Below are positions 11,594 to 22,339 of a DNA stretch of 64,000 nt, piece after piece. Numbering within the stretch: the stretch's first letter is position 1; the number at the start of each line of letters is the position of its first letter. Position numbers and translations under genes: made by a program. Under the pieces are notes generated by a model. That model saw only the letters and a program-made list of their open reading frames with translations, did not search any database and had not been told where the DNA came from. Source of the DNA: Sarcophilus harrisii (lineage: Eukaryota; Chordata; Mammalia; Dasyuromorphia; Dasyuridae); NCBI RefSeq assembly GCF_902635505.1, contig NC_045427.1:509285665-509349664 (forward strand), in the 5' to 3' direction.

Positions 11594-13103
11594 CTCTCTT
11601 TTTTTTTTTTTTTAAATTTAATAGCCTTTTATTTACAGGTTATATGCATGGGTAACTTTACAGCATTAACAATTGCCAAACCTCTTGTTCCAATTTTTCA
11701 CCTCTTACCCCCCACCCCCTCCCCCAGATGGCAGGATGACCAGTAGATGTTAAATACATTAAAATATAAATTAGATACACAATAAGTATACATGACCAAA
11801 ACGTTATTTTGCTGTACAAAAAGAATCAGACTTTGAAATGTTGTACAATTAGCTTGTGAAGGAAATCAAAAATGCAGGTGGGCATAAATATAGGGATTGG
11901 GAATTCAATGTAATGATTTTTAGTCATCTCCCAGAATTCTTTCTCTGGGCGTAGCTGGTTCAGTTTATTACTGCTCCATTGGAAATTATTTGGTTGGTCT
12001 CGTTGCTGAGGATGGCCAGGTCCATCAGAACTGGTCATCATATAGTATTGTTGTTGAAGTATATAATGATCTCCTGGTCCTGCTCATTTCACTCAGCATC
12101 AGTTCATGTAAGTCTCTCCAGGCCTTTCTGAAATCATCCTGTTGGTCATTTCTTACAGAACAGTAATATTCCATAATATTCATATACCATAATTTATTCA
12201 GCCATTCTCCAACTGATGGACATCCATTCAGTTTCCAGTTTCTAGCCACTACAAAAAGGGCTGCCATAAACATTCGTGCACATATAGGTCCCTTTCCCTT
12301 CTTTATAATCTCTTTGGGATATAAGCCCAGTAGTAACACTGCTGGATCAAAGGGTATGCACAGTTTGATAACTTTTTGAGCATAGTTCCAAACTACTCTC
12401 CAAAATGGTTGGATTCGTTCACAACTCCACCAACAATGCATCAATGTCCCAGTTTTCCCACATCCCCTCCAACAATCATCATGATTTTTTCCTGTCATCT
12501 TAGCCAATCTGACAGGTGTGTAGTGGTATCTTAGAGTTGTCTTAATTTGCATTTCTCTGATTAATAATGACTTGGAGCATCTTTTCATATGACTAGAAAT
12601 AGTTTCAATTTCTTCATCTGAGAATTGTCTGTTCATATCCTTTGACCATTTTTCAATTGGAGAATGGCTTGATTTTTTATAAATTAGAGTTAATTCTCTA
12701 TATATTTTGGAAATGAGGCCTTTATCAGAACCTTTGACTGTAAAAATATTTTTCCAGTTTATTGCTTCCCTTCTAATCTTGTCTGCATTAGTTTTGTTTG
12801 TACAAAAACTTTTCAGTTTGGTATAATCGAAATTTTCTATTTTGTGATCAGTAATGATCTCTAGTTCTGCTTTGGTCATAAAGTCCTTCCCTTTCCACAG
12901 GTCTGAGAGGTAAATTATCCTGTGTTCCTCTAATTTATTAATAATTTCATTCTTTATGCCTAGGTCATGAACCCATTTTGACCTTATCTTGGTGTACGGT
13001 GTTAAGTGTGGATCAATGCCTAGTTTCTGCCATATTAGTTTCCAATTTTCCCAGCAATTCTTATCAAACAGTAAGTTCTTATCCCAAAAGCTGGGGTCTT
13101 TGG
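11594..13103 (-). mobile_element. Young L1, 5'-truncated, copy A
   Basis: The copy holds the C-terminal part of ORF2 and the complete 3' UTR, ending at a poly(A) tail (T-run at 11598-11613). A perfect 12-bp duplication, cacaaaatctct, sits at 11582-11593 and 13104-13115. It is nearly identical to copy B at 36241-37836 and shares its 3' UTR with copy C at 24666-25029. The intact reading frame and perfect duplication point to recent insertion. The element is a dead-on-arrival fragment lacking ORF1, endonuclease and reverse transcriptase core. Confidence 0.95.
12025..13101 (-). CDS. L1 ORF2p C-terminal fragment (copy A)
   Basis: The frame is open for 358 codons from the truncation point to a natural stop; the first ATG, at 12877-12879, gives 284 codons. 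It corresponds to the segment of ORF2p that follows the reverse transcriptase. It contains the conserved 'KWSKDMNRQFS' and 'REMQIKTTLRYHYTPVR' blocks and the cysteine motif C-x3-C-x7-H-x4-C (residues 136, 140, 148, 153 counted from that Met). Human L1 ORF2p has the same blocks in the same order. It differs from copy B by only six residues in 284. Full ORF2p is about 1,250-1,300 residues, so three quarters is missing, and no promoter is attached. Translation in vivo is unlikely. Confidence 0.9.
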   Translation of the reverse strand, partial: KDPSFWDKNLLFDKNCWENWKLIWQKLGIDPHLTPYTKIRSKWVHDLGIKNEIINKLEEHRIIYLSDLWKGKDFMTKAELEIITDHKIENFDYTKLKSFCTNKTNADKIRREAINWKNIFTVKGSDKGLISKIYRELTLIYKKSSHSPIEKWSKDMNRQFSDEEIETISSHMKRCSKSLLIREMQIKTTLRYHYTPVRLAKMTGKNHDDCWRGCGKTGTLMHCWWSCERIQPFWRVVWNYAQKVIKLCIPFDPAVLLLGLYPKEIIKKGKGPICARMFMAALFVVARNWKLNGCPSVGEWLNKLWYMNIMEYYCSVRNDQQDDFRKAWRDLHELMLSEMSRTRRSLYTSTTILYDDQF

Positions 13104-13115
13104 CACAAAATCTCT

Positions 13116-13310
13116 TATATTCAACTCCTCTTTCTATTTAGTCACCACTTTAATTAATAGCATTTCAGAATGCTTCAAATCCCTACTACTTCTTCCTATC
13201 CTCCAGCCAGCTAACAAAATGATTTTTCTAAACCATAGATCTGACCATGTCTCCCTATTATTAATTAAACTTCATGGCTCTAGAGGCAATAGCCTCTAGA
13301 AGCAAATAAA
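13116..13310 (+). repeat. L2 LINE, part 1 (interrupted)
   Basis: Landmarks are 'agaatgcttcaaatccctac', 'aaaatgatttttctaaacca' and 'agatctgaccatgtctccct', which match the L2 region encoding the end of its ORF2. The copy resumes at 13873, after the L1. Confidence 0.7.
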
Positions 13311-13872
13311 ACTTTAAAATGTTGGTATATATTTATTATGGAATAGTATTGTTCTGTAAGAAATGATCAGCAGTATGATTTCAGAAAGGCCTGAAGAGAC
13401 TTACATGAACTGATGCTGAGTCAAGTGAGTAGAACCAAGAGATCATTGTACACAGCAATGACAAGACTATGTGATGATTAACTCTAATGGATGTGGCTTT
13501 TTTCAACAATGAGATAATTCAGGCCAATTTCAATAGACTTGTGATGGAGAGAGCCATCTGCAACCAGAAAGAGGGCTTTGGGGACTGACATAGTATTTTC
13601 ACCCTTTTTTGTTGTTGTTTGCTTGCTTTTTTTTCTTTCTCATTTTTTTCTTTTTGATCTGATTTTTCTTGTATAGCTTGTTAAATGTAGAAATATGTAT
13701 AAAAATTGTACATGTTTAACATAACTGGATTACTTGCTAAGTAGAGGAGAGAGTTGTGGGGAAGGGAGGGAGAAAAATTTGGAACACAAGATTTTTCAAG
13801 GATGAATGGTGTATTTTGAAATTTTGTATTTTGAAAATAAAAAGCTATTATATAAAATTTTTTTTTAATTTT
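13311..13872 (+). mobile_element. 5'-truncated L1 inserted in L2
   Basis: It begins near the ORF2 end ('attatggaatagtattgttc', 'gatttcagaaaggcctgaag'), then runs through the 3' UTR ('ttcaacaatgagataattca', 'gagagagccatctgcaacca') to 'aaaataaaaagctattatat' plus poly(A)/T-rich sequence. The L2 is continuous across it. No exact duplication could be fixed because the flanks are A-rich. Confidence 0.8.
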
Positions 13873-14465
13873 AAAGCCTTTTAAAAACTGCCCCCAATCT
13901 ATCCTTTAAGCCAATAGGCTTAAATACATTAAATACATTATTCCCCTTCCAGCTGAACTGATCCTGCTCTTCTGTCCCTTTGTACTGGCTGATTCCTATG
14001 CTCAGAATGTACCCCTTTCTTATTTCTGTAATGGAATCTTTCTCTTTCCTTTATGACATGAAACTATCTTATACATGAAGTCTTTTCTGATCTCCCAAAT
14101 GCAAGCATCCTCCTTCCTTAATTTCATTGTTTTTATCCTGTATACATTTATTTCAGGGGCTTGCAGAATGCATGTTGGATGCTTGCGAATTATTAAATTT
14201 TCAGTGTGAACATTCATAACTCAGAAATCCTGAAGAGCTCATTGATTATTTTGTTAATTGCTAGACTAGAGAAAATGGTGATAGTATAAATTAAGTTTCA
14301 AAGTGAGTCTTTTGCTCAGTTCTCCTCCCCCCTCAAGATGATTGTTAAACATTTACCAGTACACTCCAGCTTATATGTGTATCTGTTGACTTGCCAGATA
14401 AAACTTAAGATCCTTTAAGGCAGACATTGTTTTACTGTTTGCATTCTGTTGAGAGACTGAGTTAG
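13873..14465 (+). repeat. L2 LINE, part 2
   Basis: It continues 13116-13310: 'ttaaagccttttaaaaactg', 'cccccaatctatcctttaag', 'agctgaactgatcctgctct', 'gaagtcttttctgatctccc' and near the end 'aaacttaagatcctttaagg'. The order matches L2 from late ORF2 through the 3' end. Confidence 0.75.
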
Positions 14466-14524
14466 AATATCAGATCCCCAAGATTCAATCTCCGTTTCTT
14501 CTCCCCTCTGTATACACACTTCAC

Positions 14525-14710
14525 CCTACATTTGACTTTGTGACTCTGGAAAAATTATTTAACCTCTGGTCGCCTCAGTTTCCTTAGCTATAAATTGAAA
14601 TAATAATAGCACCTATCTTGTTTTGAGGATCAAATAAGATCACATTTTTAAAGCACTTAGCTCAATGACTGGCATATAGTAGGTGCTATATAAATGCTTA
14701 TTCTCTTCCT
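14525..14710 (+). repeat. MIR SINE
   Basis: Core and tail are well kept: 'aattatttaacctctggtcg', 'cctcagtttccttagctata', 'aataatagcacctatcttgt', 'ggcatatagtaggtgctata'. Confidence 0.85.
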
Positions 14711-15014
14711 CCTCCCTTCTCTCTCTTCAGACTTCTCTTTGGGAAAAAAAAAAAAAAGGAGGGGGAGAGGGAATGGCCTCATGAACTTTGGAGGTTAAGA
14801 AGACTTTCCATTTTCCTATGTTTATCCTAGTAGTATCATTAGATCAATTGAGAGCAGTGTCTACATTGAGAACCAAGGATAGATTGAATAAAGATTTAAG
14901 TCTCTACCAAGAAATAAGCAGAAAGGGGAATCAACATCTTTGATTAATCTAACAAAAGCACTCTCTGCTTCTCGGAATTATTACTTTCCCACACCTACTC
15001 TCTAAGAGTGAGCA

Positions 15015-15235
15015 CACTTCCTGCATCCAGAGTCTCTTCAGACTCAGACACTGTATCACCCTGGGTAAATCATTTAAATGCCATCTGCCTCAGTTTCTCA
15101 TCTATAAAATGATAAAGTGGTAAAAGGGGTAAAGTCTACCACTCAGGGTTATTGTGAGGATAAAATGAAATAATAGTTGTAAAACATTTTATAAATCTTC
15201 AAGAACCATATAAATGATAGCCATTTATTACTATT
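15015..15235 (+). repeat. MIR SINE
   Basis: It shows 'accctgggtaaatcatttaa', 'gcctcagtttctcatctata', 'agggttattgtgaggataaa' and an A/T-rich 3' end 'accatataaatgatagcc'. Confidence 0.8.
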
Positions 15236-15311
15236 ATGGAACGTTTTATACCAACTCATTTATAGTGCCACCTTAGGAGATACTCCCTCTTAAAAGTTAA
15301 TTAAAATAGAT

Positions 15312-15995
15312 GGCTAATTATATCCCAAAGAGATTTCAAAGGAGGGAAAGGGACTCACATGTGCAAAAATGTTTGTGGCAGCCTTTTTTGTAGTGACCAG
15401 AAACTGGAAACTGAGTGGATGCCCATCAACTGGAGAATGGCTGAATAGATTATGGTATATGAATGTTATTAATATTATTGTTCTGTAAGAAATGACCAAT
15501 AGGATGATTTCAGAGAGACCTGGAGAGACTTAATAGGAACTGATGCTGAGTGAAACGAGCAGAGCCAGAAGATATATTAACAAGAGTATATGATGATCAA
15601 TTCTGACAGACGTGGCTCTCTTCAATGATGAGATGATTCAGGCCAGTTCCAATTATTCAGTGATGAAGAGAGCCATCTGCACCCAGAGAGAGACCTGTGG
15701 GAACTGAGTGTGGTTGACAACATAGCATTTCCATTCTTTTTGTTGTTGTTTGCTTGCTTTTATTTTGGTTCACTTTTTCTCTTGTGTCATGATAATTGTA
15801 TAAATATATATATATATATGTATATATTGGATTTAACATATATTTCCACCATGTTTAACATATATTGGACTACTTGCCATCTAGGAGAGGGCATAGGGGA
15901 AGGGTTGGAAATTGGAATACAGTATTTTGCAAGGGCTAACATTGAAGAATTGTCCACGCATGTTTTGAAAAATAAAAAGCTTTAATAAAAAAAAA
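15312..15995 (+). mobile_element. 5'-truncated L1
   Basis: The copy starts at 'attatatcccaaagagattt', in late ORF2, and runs to 'aataaaaagctttaataaaa'. The ORF2 remnant is broken. A TA repeat (about 15807-15820) lies in the 3' UTR. It belongs to the older L1 group that also gave 13311, 16656, 19321 and 27149. Confidence 0.85.
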
Positions 15996-16359
15996 GATGA
16001 TTAAATGATATCAGTGATGAATATAGTAAGAAACATAGTACACATGAAAAGATACTCTTCCAACCTTTCAGTACTACCTCCTAGGACCTGTAGTAGACAT
16101 TTCTGGAAAACTGACTCATCAGTGTGAATGAGATTTGGGATAGTTGTCCCAGAAAGTGTGCATTTACAAACTGAAATTCACTAGAAACTCATTCACCAGG
16201 AAAGTCTTAATTGGCTGGGAATCAAGTTCTAATATCCCTTCTACATTCTAGGGAATTGTAAATTACTTGGCTAGTTGGCTAAGGAATAATGGACCTATTC
16301 TATCGTCTCATTTCTGGTGTCATTGAAGCTCTTTTTTGTATAATGATTACAACCAATCA

Positions 16360-16605
16360 CCATTAATTAAATGTCCACTATGTACCAGGGATTATGCTAT
16401 GAACTGGGGATACAAAAAAGCAAGTAGCAAACCTGTCTCTCCCCTTAAAGAGTTTACATTCTACTATAGGAAATATTCTATATTCACAGCTAAATATTGG
16501 CCATTAAAAATAAACCTGTAAAAATGGAGGAATGAAAAAATTGGGAGGTTTGGGAAAGGTTTTCTGAAAGAGGTGGTAATTGAGCTCAAAATGACTAAGG
16601 TAATT
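16360..16605 (-). repeat. L2 3' end, inverted
   Basis: Plus-strand order is 'aaatgtccactatgtaccag', 'aactggggatacaaaaaagc', 'ccttaaagagtttacattct' and 'ttgggaaaggttttctgaaa', the mirror of the L2 3' end. Confidence 0.75.
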
Positions 16606-16655
16606 AATTTATTGATTTATAGTAAAATAAATTCAATTTAATTGGAATAAAATAT

Positions 16656-17194
16656 TTATTTATTTTGGTTTTTATTTTCAAAATATATGCATATGAATAT
16701 GCATTCACCCTTGCAAAACCTTACTTTCCAATTTTTTTCATCTCCCTTCCCTCCACCCCCTCCCTTAGATCACAAGTAATCCAATATATGTTAAATATGT
16801 GTAGTTTTTCTATATATATTTCCACAATTATCATGGTGCACAAGAAAAATCAGATCAAAAAGAAAAAAAAAAACAAGAGAGAAAACAAAAAGCAAGCAAA
16901 TGACAACATAAAAGGTGAAAATACTATTTGTGATCCACATTTGGTGTTCACAGTTCTTCTGTCTGCAGATGGCTCTCTCCATTACAAGTCTATTGGAATT
17001 GGCCTGAATGAACTCATTGCTGAAAAGAGCCACCTCTATTGGAATTGATCATCACATAATCTTGTTTGTTGCTGTATACAATGTTTTCTTGATTCTACTC
17101 ACTTCACTCAGCATCAGTTCATGTAAGTCTCTCCAGACCTTTCTGAAATCATACTGCTGATCATTTCTTATAGAACAATAATATTCCATAACAT
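16656..17194 (-). mobile_element. 5'-truncated L1 with perfect 14-bp duplication
   Basis: On the plus strand 'ggtttttattttcaaaatat' marks the 3' end and 'atcatttcttatagaacaat' the truncation inside late ORF2. The duplication ttggaataaaatat is at 16642-16655 and 17195-17208. Confidence 0.9.
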
Positions 17195-17374
17195 TTGGAA
17201 TAAAATATCCTTAAGACACAACAAACTTTCTTTTTTTATTAGTATGGACTTTAATAATCCATAGTAATGAACTTTATTAGTCTAAATAGTCACCTACTTT
17301 TACTCATAGACTACATACAGATTTATGGATGAAGGGTCCTTAATCTCTAAAAGTCCATGTAAAAGGAGGGCCTG

Positions 17375-17510
17375 GTTTAAGATCCTCATTTTACAGATGA
17401 GGAAACTGAGGTGCAGTGGGATTGAGTGACTTGACCAAGATGATATAACTAGTAAATAATACTGACATTTGAACCCATGTCCTCCAACTTTTAATTTTAA
17501 ACTTTTCTCT
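17375..17510 (-). repeat. MIR SINE, inverted
   Basis: It shows 'cattttacagatgaggaaac', 'tgaggtgcagtgggattgag', 'tgacttgaccaagatgat' and 'gacatttgaacccatgtcct', the MIR core in reverse. From 17511 to 18037 nothing nameable is seen. Confidence 0.85.
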
Positions 17511-18043
17511 CTATATACAATCTGAGGCATCAAGAAGAATGCATTCTTGAAAGAAAATTACCTTGGAAATTGTCGGAAAACAATTAGCTAATAATAGAAA
17601 CACAAGATCTAAAAACAATTAATATGGAATTTTTACCATTCAAATTGAAACCATTGCTCAGCAATCTGAATCACTACAGAAACTGATCATTTAGATAGGG
17701 GAGGGAAGAAAAGTGTTCTATTCAAAGAATTGTTAATTTTTTGAACTGTGATACAAATCTGAAGTCAGCCTTAAAGTCAGATTTATAACAAAGGTTTTAT
17801 GGCAAGTCTTAGAATTTGAGCTAAGTTTTGTTTATGCCAGGATACATATTAATATTGCTGCTAATTAATCTGAAACTTTTCATTATTTCATTCAATTATT
17901 TAAAGAGAGCCAAGTAAGGCCTAATATTTAGCAGAAGCATTATTAAACAGAAGCAGCAGTTTTGAAACATTTGCATAGCTTGGAAGAAAATTCTAATTGT
18001 AGACTCATGTCCTTCTTTACTTCAAGAATTTGATATTGCCAAT

Positions 18044-18490
18044 GTGGGCGCTCCCTCTGCTAATAACAACAAAGGGATTCTTGAAGGGCATCTCGGATTA
18101 TACCGAGTACCAGGTTGTATCCTATGACTTTAACAACAAGGATTTCTCTTCTAGCTTTGATATTGGCCCTGGTATTGAACTCAATGACCATTTTATCAAT
18201 CTTTTTTTCTGGTATGACAATAAGCATGGTTATAGCAACCATGGAGTAGACTTCATGGTCTATATGGTCTCCAAAAAGAAAAATGGAAAGCCATGAATCT
18301 TCATTACAGCTAGAAGAGGGGGTTCTACCAATAGGGAGCCCACATCCATGATCTATTTCCCTACACTGGGAATCCCATTATCTATTCATAGTCCTTGTCC
18401 TAATGTAGCCCTGTATTGAGGGGAAGAAGTATAGAGTCCTATGTTCTACCTCATTAAATCATCATATTCAGTTCAAAAAAAAAAAAAAAA
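18044..18490 (+). pseudogene. GAPDH: GAPDH processed pseudogene, internally deleted
   Basis: The frame from 18072 encodes a recognisable C-terminus of glyceraldehyde-3-phosphate dehydrogenase: 'YTEYQVVSYDFNNKDFSSSF' and 'WYDNKHGYSN' match the GAPDH 'YTEHQVVSSDFN' and 'WYDNEFGYSN' blocks, ending 'VDFMVYMVSK'. The catalytic Cys and the NAD-binding half are absent. Just upstream, 'ggcgctccctctgct' resembles the 'APSA' coding stretch that lies about 140 codons earlier in the real gene, so the copy seems internally deleted as well as 5'-truncated. The 3' UTR is recognisable too ('tgtagccctgtattgagggg'), followed by a 14-A tail (18477-18490). There are no introns, and a short gccaat repeat at 18038-18043 and 18491-18496 may be the target duplication. 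Frameshift before 18072 and many replacements show it is not functional. Confidence 0.88.
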
Positions 18491-18795
18491 GCCAATCACC
18501 AGGCCAATTCAATCTAATAAATATTAAGCATTTGTTAGATAAAAATGGAAGGGGAGGGGACAGCCCAATGAGTCTTGTCTTTTTGAAACATAGCTAGTGT
18601 GCCTGTCTGATGCACTCTTCACTTTGAATCACGTGAACACATTGTGTATCTGTGATTCTCTAATCACTTGGTGAAGAAGAATATGTTTGATTGTCCGTGG
18701 AACTGAAATTGAGGTACATTCAAAAGTCACTAACTGGCCAAGTGGGGGTCTCTTCGTTCTATTTCTAGATTGACTGATACTAAAGAAAAAGGATG

Positions 18796-18933
18796 TGCTT
18801 GCCATCTAGGGGAGGGGGTGGAGGGTGGGAGGGAAAAATCAGAACAGAAGTGAGTGCAAGGGATAATGTTGTAAAAAAAATTACCCTGACATGGATTCTG
18901 TCAATAAAAAGTTACTATAATAAAAAAAAAAAA
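18796..18933 (+). mobile_element. Tail-only retroposon (138 bp) with perfect duplication
   Basis: It starts at 'tgcttgccatctaggggagg' and ends 'tgtcaataaaaagttactat' plus poly(A). The first half equals the last 3' UTR block of local L1 copies, but the end ('ccctgacatggattctgtca') differs from the usual L1 end. The perfect 14-bp duplication aaagaaaaaggatg is at 18782-18795 and 18934-18947. A related inverted copy lies at 60350-60485. It is either an extremely truncated copy of another L1 subfamily or a short SINE-like derivative. Confidence 0.8.
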
Positions 18934-19320
18934 AAAGAAAAAGGATGAACTTCTGGGGACTTCCAGGTAGGGAACATAGGCCCTCCTTCACCTGAAGATA
19001 ATATGAAGCTGTTAGTACACAGCCCTGCTGTTGCTTCTGTCTGTTTTCTCTCTCTTTTTTTTTCTACTCTCAGGTAAAGGATACTGAAGATGGTTATGAC
19101 CTGGTAAGCTTTGAAATGTTAGGAAAGTGAAAGTGAATTACCAGAAGTATCCAACTAGAGTCCATGCTGGAGACTGACAGTGAGAAACAAATCCTTGAGT
19201 GACTTGGCCAGTCAACTCCAGAGTAATAGAGATATAGGTTAATCCATCCATCAACCATACTGCATCTGTGCATTTTGTGAGGTAAATACTACATAGAAAT
19301 TGTGTAAGAAAGAGCTCATT

Positions 19321-19975
19321 GGGAAAGGGACCCACATGTGCAAAAACGTAGTGGCTAAAAACTGGAAATTAAATGGATGCCCATTAGTTGGAAAACAGGT
19401 GAATAAATTGTGGTATATGAATGTTATGGTATATTATTATTCCGTAATAAATGACCAATAGAATAATTTCAGAGAGGTCTGAAGAGACTTACATGAACTG
19501 ATGCTAAGTGAAACGAGCAGAACCAGGAGATCATTGTACACAGCAACAAGACTATACGATGATCAATTCTGATGGACATGGCTCTCGTCAACAATGAGAT
19601 GATTTAAACCAGTTCTAATTGTTCAGTAATGAAGAGAGTTATGTATACTCAGGGAGAGAACTGTGGAAACTGAGTGTGGACCATAACATAGCATTTTCAC
19701 TCTTTCTGTTGTTGTTTGCTTGCATTTTTATTTTCCTTCTCAGGTTTTTTTTTCTTTCTAGATCCGATTTTTCTTGTGCAGCAAAATAACTATGGATATG
19801 TATACATATGTTGGATTTGACATATATTTTAACATATATTGGAATACCTGCCATCTAAGGGAAGGGGGAGAGGGAAGGAGTGGAATATTTGGAGCAGAAG
19901 ATTTTGCAAGGGTCATTGTTGAAAAATTACTCATGCATATGTTTTGTAAATAAAAAGCTATAATTAAAAAAAAAT
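19321..19975 (+). mobile_element. 5'-truncated L1 with perfect 12-bp duplication
   Basis: It covers the last ORF2 codons ('ctaaaaactggaaattaaat') and the 3' UTR to 'aataaaaagctataatt' and poly(A). The duplication aaagagctcatt is at 19309-19320 and 19976-19987. From 19988 to 20724 nothing nameable is seen except A/T-rich runs. Confidence 0.92.
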
Positions 19976-20724
19976 AAAGAGCTCATTCCAGTGTTAGTCT
20001 GGAGGTCTAAGTTCACTCATATTGCAGTGATTAAAGGGACAATCATGGTCAGTTTTCCTGGAAGATGAATTTGCCTACCACATGAGTGTCTTAGGAAATT
20101 TTGGATGGGATGACTTCTAAAGGAATTTACTAATACTTCAAATTACTTTTTGTCGACTGCCTCAGTAGACATATAAACACATTTATTACACAAATTCCTG
20201 GTTGATAAAACAAAAACATAGCAGGTAATATAAATTAATAGTTTAAGTTTTTTTTCTTCAAAATTAATACCATTTATAAACATTAGCACTAGAAATGCTT
20301 ACTGATTTTCATATCTGTCAAGTAATCACTTCAATCAGCATCTCTAGCTGAGATTTTTTTTGATCTGCTTTTTATCACTTGATATACTTGGAGGATTTGT
20401 TGTTCAGTTTTAGAGTAAAAAGTCATCATCCAGGATTTCACTACTTAAAGAAAATTAAGATGAAATTTTGCAAAAAGAAAAAAAAAGAACTCTCTCTAGA
20501 GATTTAGGGAGAATGTGCCTTCAGATATGGGGAAGAAGGAGAAACAGAATTTCTGTACTTCTGTTCCTGCTATATCTTCAAAGTAAATATTCCTTTGTTA
20601 AAACAAATCAATGTTAATTGATTCAATGGAACTGGAATACTAATTATTTTTAACTAACCCTGGGAGAAACAAACTAGAATGATAGAGAAAAACAACCCAG
20701 AACCTCAGAAGTACTTCTTGAAGC

Positions 20725-20955
20725 CTGAGACTATGGAGACTAAATGTGGATCAGAGAATAAAATTTTGTTTTTGTTCTTTTTCTTCTCATGATTTTCCTT
20801 TTGGTTCTAATTTTTCTTTCACAATGTCACTTAAGATGGAAATTTGTTTGAAATGACTGTACATGAATAACCTATATCAGATGGCTTGCTGCCTTGGGGA
20901 AGAGGGAGAGAGGGAAGAAAAAAATTGGAACTCAAAAATCTTTCAAGAATGAATA
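20725..20955 (+). mobile_element. Old L1 3' UTR, part 1 (interrupted)
   Basis: The block 'gactatggagactaaatgtg', 'attttcctttt', 'acctatatcagatggcttgc' and 'ggaactcaaaaatc' is the 3' UTR of an older L1 type, as at 5830-6610. It breaks off at 'gaatgaatattatg' and resumes at about 21093. Confidence 0.7.
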
Positions 20956-21092
20956 TTATGTTTAGCATATACTGGATTATTTACTATCTAAGGAGGGAGG
21001 GAGATGGGAGGGAGAAAAAATTGGGAACACAAGGTTTTGCAAGGATGAATGTTGAAAACTATCTCTGCATATATTTTTTAAATAAAGAGCTT
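20956..21092 (+). mobile_element. Short L1 tail inserted in an older L1
   Basis: 'agcatatactggattattta', 'ctatctaaggagggaggg', 'cacaaggttttgcaaggatg' and 'aataaagagctt' form the last 137 bp of a younger L1 subfamily. The flanking old L1 sequence is continuous across it. No clear duplication was found. Confidence 0.7.
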
Positions 21093-21162
21093 AAAAATGT
21101 TGAAAACCATTTTTACATGTAATTGGAAAAAATAAAATACTATTAAATGAGTAAAAAAAAAA
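21093..21162 (+). mobile_element. Old L1 3' UTR, part 2
   Basis: 'gttgaaaaccatttttacat', 'gtaattggaaaaaataaaat' is the terminal part of the older L1 that began at 20725, ending in poly(A) at about 21162. Confidence 0.7.
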
Positions 21163-21164
21163 TT

Positions 21165-21275
21165 GGCTCTGCACTCAGAAAACTTTGGTTCGAATCTCAG
21201 TTCTGCCACTTGCACTAGAATGCAACCATAGTCAAGCTATTTTATTTCTCTGATCTTCAGTTTCCTCATATATAA
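21165..21275 (+). repeat. MIR SINE
   Basis: It shows 'ttcgaatctcagttctgcca', 'tgatcttcagtttcctcata' in MIR order. Confidence 0.65.
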
Positions 21276-21384
21276 CGTGAGGAAGCATAGATTTAGAACA
21301 CATATCTTCTAATTCTGAAACCAGCATTCTCTTGAAAATCTTACATTCTTTAGCTATTTTTATATTATTTTTATTTTCTTTTGA

Positions 21385-21490
21385 GAGTCATAGCAGTTAG
21401 AGAGCCAGCATCAAGAAGATCTGGATTCAGATCCAGACTCTGACATGTGATAGCTATGTGAACCTAGTCAATTGTCACTTCATCTCTCAA
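21385..21490 (+). repeat. Diverged tRNA-derived SINE
   Basis: It shows 'agcagttagagagccagcat', 'tctggattcagatccagact' and 'gctatgtgaacctagtcaat', the SINE order with many changes. Confidence 0.6.
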
Positions 21491-21764
21491 CACCAAATAT
21501 GATTCTCTAAGCTGAGGTGCAGAACAGTTGCTGACCTATATTGGTAAAAATAATTTTTTTACTACAAGTTCAACACACCAGTGAAAATCATGAGTCATAA
21601 TAAATAATCATTTACTCTCCTTTTCCCCAATCTAAATTAATCTAACCTCAAATAACCATATACATATAACTAGATCCTGATTAGTAAGAATAACAAAGCC
21701 CATGAAGTGTCACATAATTTGAATTGGCACTAATCAAAGTTATGATTATATGTAAATTTATATA

Positions 21765-22175
21765 TTTGTTAATAAATCTTTATCAAACCTACTATGTGCC
21801 AAGCACTGTGTACCAACCTACTGTGTGTCAGGCACTGTGTTATGTATTGGAAATACAAATAAAGGTAAAAGAGAGGCCCTGTTCTCAAGGAACTTACAGT
21901 ATACTGATGGAGACACCATAAAGACAAATATATTCAATTAAGATATATGCCAGATAAACTGGAAGCAATCTTAGAGGGAATGCATTTATTAAGGAGAACT
22001 GGAAAAGACTTCTTGCAGAACCTGGAACTTTAGCTGGAACTTGAAGAAAGCTAGAGAAGCTGGGAGGCAGAGATGAGGAGAGGGAATATTAGTGTGCATG
22101 AAGGACAGCCAGTGACTGGAGCAGGGAGACAGAGTGCTTTGTTTGAAGAACTTTAAAACTAGGTTGATTGCTTTT
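21765..22175 (-). repeat. L2 3' region, inverted
   Basis: Plus-strand blocks are 'acctactatgtgccaagcac', 'attggaaatacaaataaagg', 'ctcaaggaacttacagtata', 'gggagacagagtgctttgtt'. The first block is locally duplicated: the 'cctactgtgtgtcaggcactgtg' motif follows an almost equal one 30 bp earlier. Confidence 0.8.
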
Positions 22176-22339
22176 TCCCTAGAAATGTCTAAGTGGTGGA
22201 AGGTATCCTTTCCCAGAATAAATCTATTTGAACAATATTAAAAATATCTTAATTATTGAAAACACATTTTCTTTAACTATTTTCTTAAAATCATTCATAC
22301 ATTTAACTTCAGAATACTATCTGCACTGGCTTACTCTCT

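Noticed and set aside
16665-17048. 127-codon plus frame
   Set aside because: It is the antisense of an L1 3' UTR.
18625-18640. E-box cacgtg as a regulatory site
   Set aside because: A six-base match is expected by chance in 64 kb and nothing nearby supports it.
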